From assembly GCA_013151975.1 (NCBI GenBank), contig JAADHG010000099.1, positions 1 through 5,892 on the forward strand: a stretch of DNA of 5,892 nt, in the 5' to 3' direction. Positions 4,843-5,892 of this stretch are shown piece after piece. Both the position numbers and the translations under genes were made by a program. This DNA comes from Chlorobiota bacterium. Lineage in GTDB: Bacteria; Bacteroidota; Bacteroidia; Flavobacteriales; Flavobacteriaceae. A model generated the notes under the pieces. That model was not told the origin of the DNA, searched no databases, and saw only the letters and a program-made list of their open reading frames with translations. Position 1 is the stretch's first letter; each line of letters opens with the position of its first letter.

Positions 4843-5892
4843 ATGAGCAAACGTAGAATAAATAAGGTTGCAATTATTGGTTCTGGTATTATGGGAAGCG
4901 GTATTGCGTGTCATTTTGCCAATATTGGTGTTGACGTGTTATTACTTGACATTGTTCCTAGAGAACTTAATGATGCAGAAAAAGCAAAAGGGTTAACCCT
5001 TGAAAGTAAGGTGGTGCGTAATAGACTAGTAAACGACTCTCTAAAGGCGTCTTTAAAATCTAAACCCTCACCTATTTACAACCAAAGATTTGCTAGTAGA
5101 ATCACTACTGGAAATCTTGAAGATGATATTGCAAAAGTTGCAGATGTAGATTGGATTATAGAAGTTGTTGTAGAACGGCTTGATATTAAAAAGATAGTCT
5201 TTGAAAACTTGGATAAACACAGAACTCCAGGAACACTAATTACGTCTAATACCTCTGGAATTCCAATACATTTTATGAGTGAAGGACGTAGTGACGATTT
5301 CCAAAAGCATTTCTGTGGTACACATTTTTTTAATCCAGCTCGATATTTAAAATTATTCGAGATTATTCCTGGACCAAAAACTGATGCTTCAGTTTTGGAG
5401 TTCTTAAATGGTTATGGTGAGCAATTTCTTGGAAAAACATCAGTAGTTGCCAAAGATACACCTGCATTTATAGGAAATAGAATTGGTATCTTCGGCATTC
5501 AATCCTTATTCCATCAAGTAAAAGAATTAGGCCTAACTATTGAAGAAGTCGATAAACTAACAGGTCCAGTTATTGGTCGACCAAAGTCTGCTACTTTTAG
5601 AACTGTAGATGTAGTTGGTTTAGATACTTTGGTTCATGTTGCCAACGGTATTTACGACAATTGTCCAGATGATGAAGCACACGAACTTTTCAAACTGCCA
5701 GATTTCATCAACACCATGATGGAAAATAAATGGTTAGGAAGCAAAACAGGACAAGGATTTTATAAAAAAACCGTTTCTGCTGAAGGTAAAAAAGAAATTT
5801 TATCTCTTGATTTGGATACTTTAGAATACCGACCAAAGCAACGCGCTAAATTTGCCACTTTAGAGCTTACAAAAACCATTGACAAAGTTATT
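4843..5892 (+). CDS. fadN: 3-hydroxyacyl-CoA dehydrogenase, FadN-like beta-oxidation protein (3' partial)
   Basis: It oxidises L-3-hydroxyacyl-CoA to 3-ketoacyl-CoA with NAD+. The 350 codons shown have no stop and run off the right edge. The NAD-binding domain covers about residues 8-205, with GSGIMGSGIA (GxGxxG at 13-18) and the ribose-binding acidic residue D36 at the end of the second strand (VLLLD). Expected catalytic residues are present: S138 in SNTSG, H161 in GTHFFNPARY, E173 in LFEIIPG and N212 in IGNRIG. The C-terminal dehydrogenase domain starts near 207 and includes GPVIGRPKSATFRTVDVVGLDT. A dehydrogenase domain at the very N-terminus, with LTLESKVVRNRL and EGRSDDF, resembles Bacillus FadN (about 790 residues), which carries a C-terminal enoyl-CoA hydratase domain, rather than E. 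coli FadB, where the hydratase comes first. A hydratase domain and then a thiolase gene are therefore expected beyond the edge (inference). An in-frame TAA at 4834 fixes ATG 4843 as the start. There is no Shine-Dalgarno sequence, only an A-rich leader. Confidence 0.93.
   Translation, partial: MSKRRINKVAIIGSGIMGSGIACHFANIGVDVLLLDIVPRELNDAEKAKGLTLESKVVRNRLVNDSLKASLKSKPSPIYNQRFASRITTGNLEDDIAKVADVDWIIEVVVERLDIKKIVFENLDKHRTPGTLITSNTSGIPIHFMSEGRSDDFQKHFCGTHFFNPARYLKLFEIIPGPKTDASVLEFLNGYGEQFLGKTSVVAKDTPAFIGNRIGIFGIQSLFHQVKELGLTIEEVDKLTGPVIGRPKSATFRTVDVVGLDTLVHVANGIYDNCPDDEAHELFKLPDFINTMMENKWLGSKTGQGFYKKTVSAEGKKEILSLDLDTLEYRPKQRAKFATLELTKTIDKVI

Overview
The window looks like chromosomal DNA from a member of the Bacteroidota, most likely a Flavobacteriia-type bacterium. 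It is AT-rich. It carries a leucine-rich-repeat protein ending in a type A sorting domain of the type IX secretion system (T9SS), which is restricted to that phylum. No gene has a Shine-Dalgarno sequence, and the promoter candidates fit the Bacteroidota pattern (TTG, then TAnnTTTG) rather than the E. coli one. All genes are on the + strand.

Layout. Positions 1-1868 hold the 3' part of a large secreted protein made of repeated modules, each an N-cap, a run of 21-residue leucine-rich repeats and a C-cap; it is cut by the left edge. Positions 1919-2302 hold an unexpected remnant: the last ~100 or more codons of the purine enzyme PurL, with no start codon and no catalytic cysteine, followed by a possible terminator that may have come with it. 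From 2411 to the right edge lies a fatty-acid degradation block: a long-chain acyl-CoA synthetase (2411-4183), a MarR-family regulator (4300-4764) and a FadN-like 3-hydroxyacyl-CoA dehydrogenase (from 4843, cut by the right edge).

How it works together. The synthetase activates fatty acids to acyl-CoA. The dehydrogenase, probably with an enoyl-CoA hydratase domain beyond the edge, carries out central beta-oxidation steps. The MarR protein sits between them, and its promoter region carries an 18-bp perfect palindrome plus a second related site 28 bp upstream. This suggests an autoregulated, acyl-CoA- or fatty-acid-responsive switch, by inference from family and context.

Most of the window is recognisable biology. 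The points most worth a second look are the orphan purL 3' remnant, the twin palindromic sites upstream of marR, and the module and repeat expansion in the leucine-rich-repeat protein. I see no evidence of a wholly new system, RNA gene, CRISPR array or insertion sequence.
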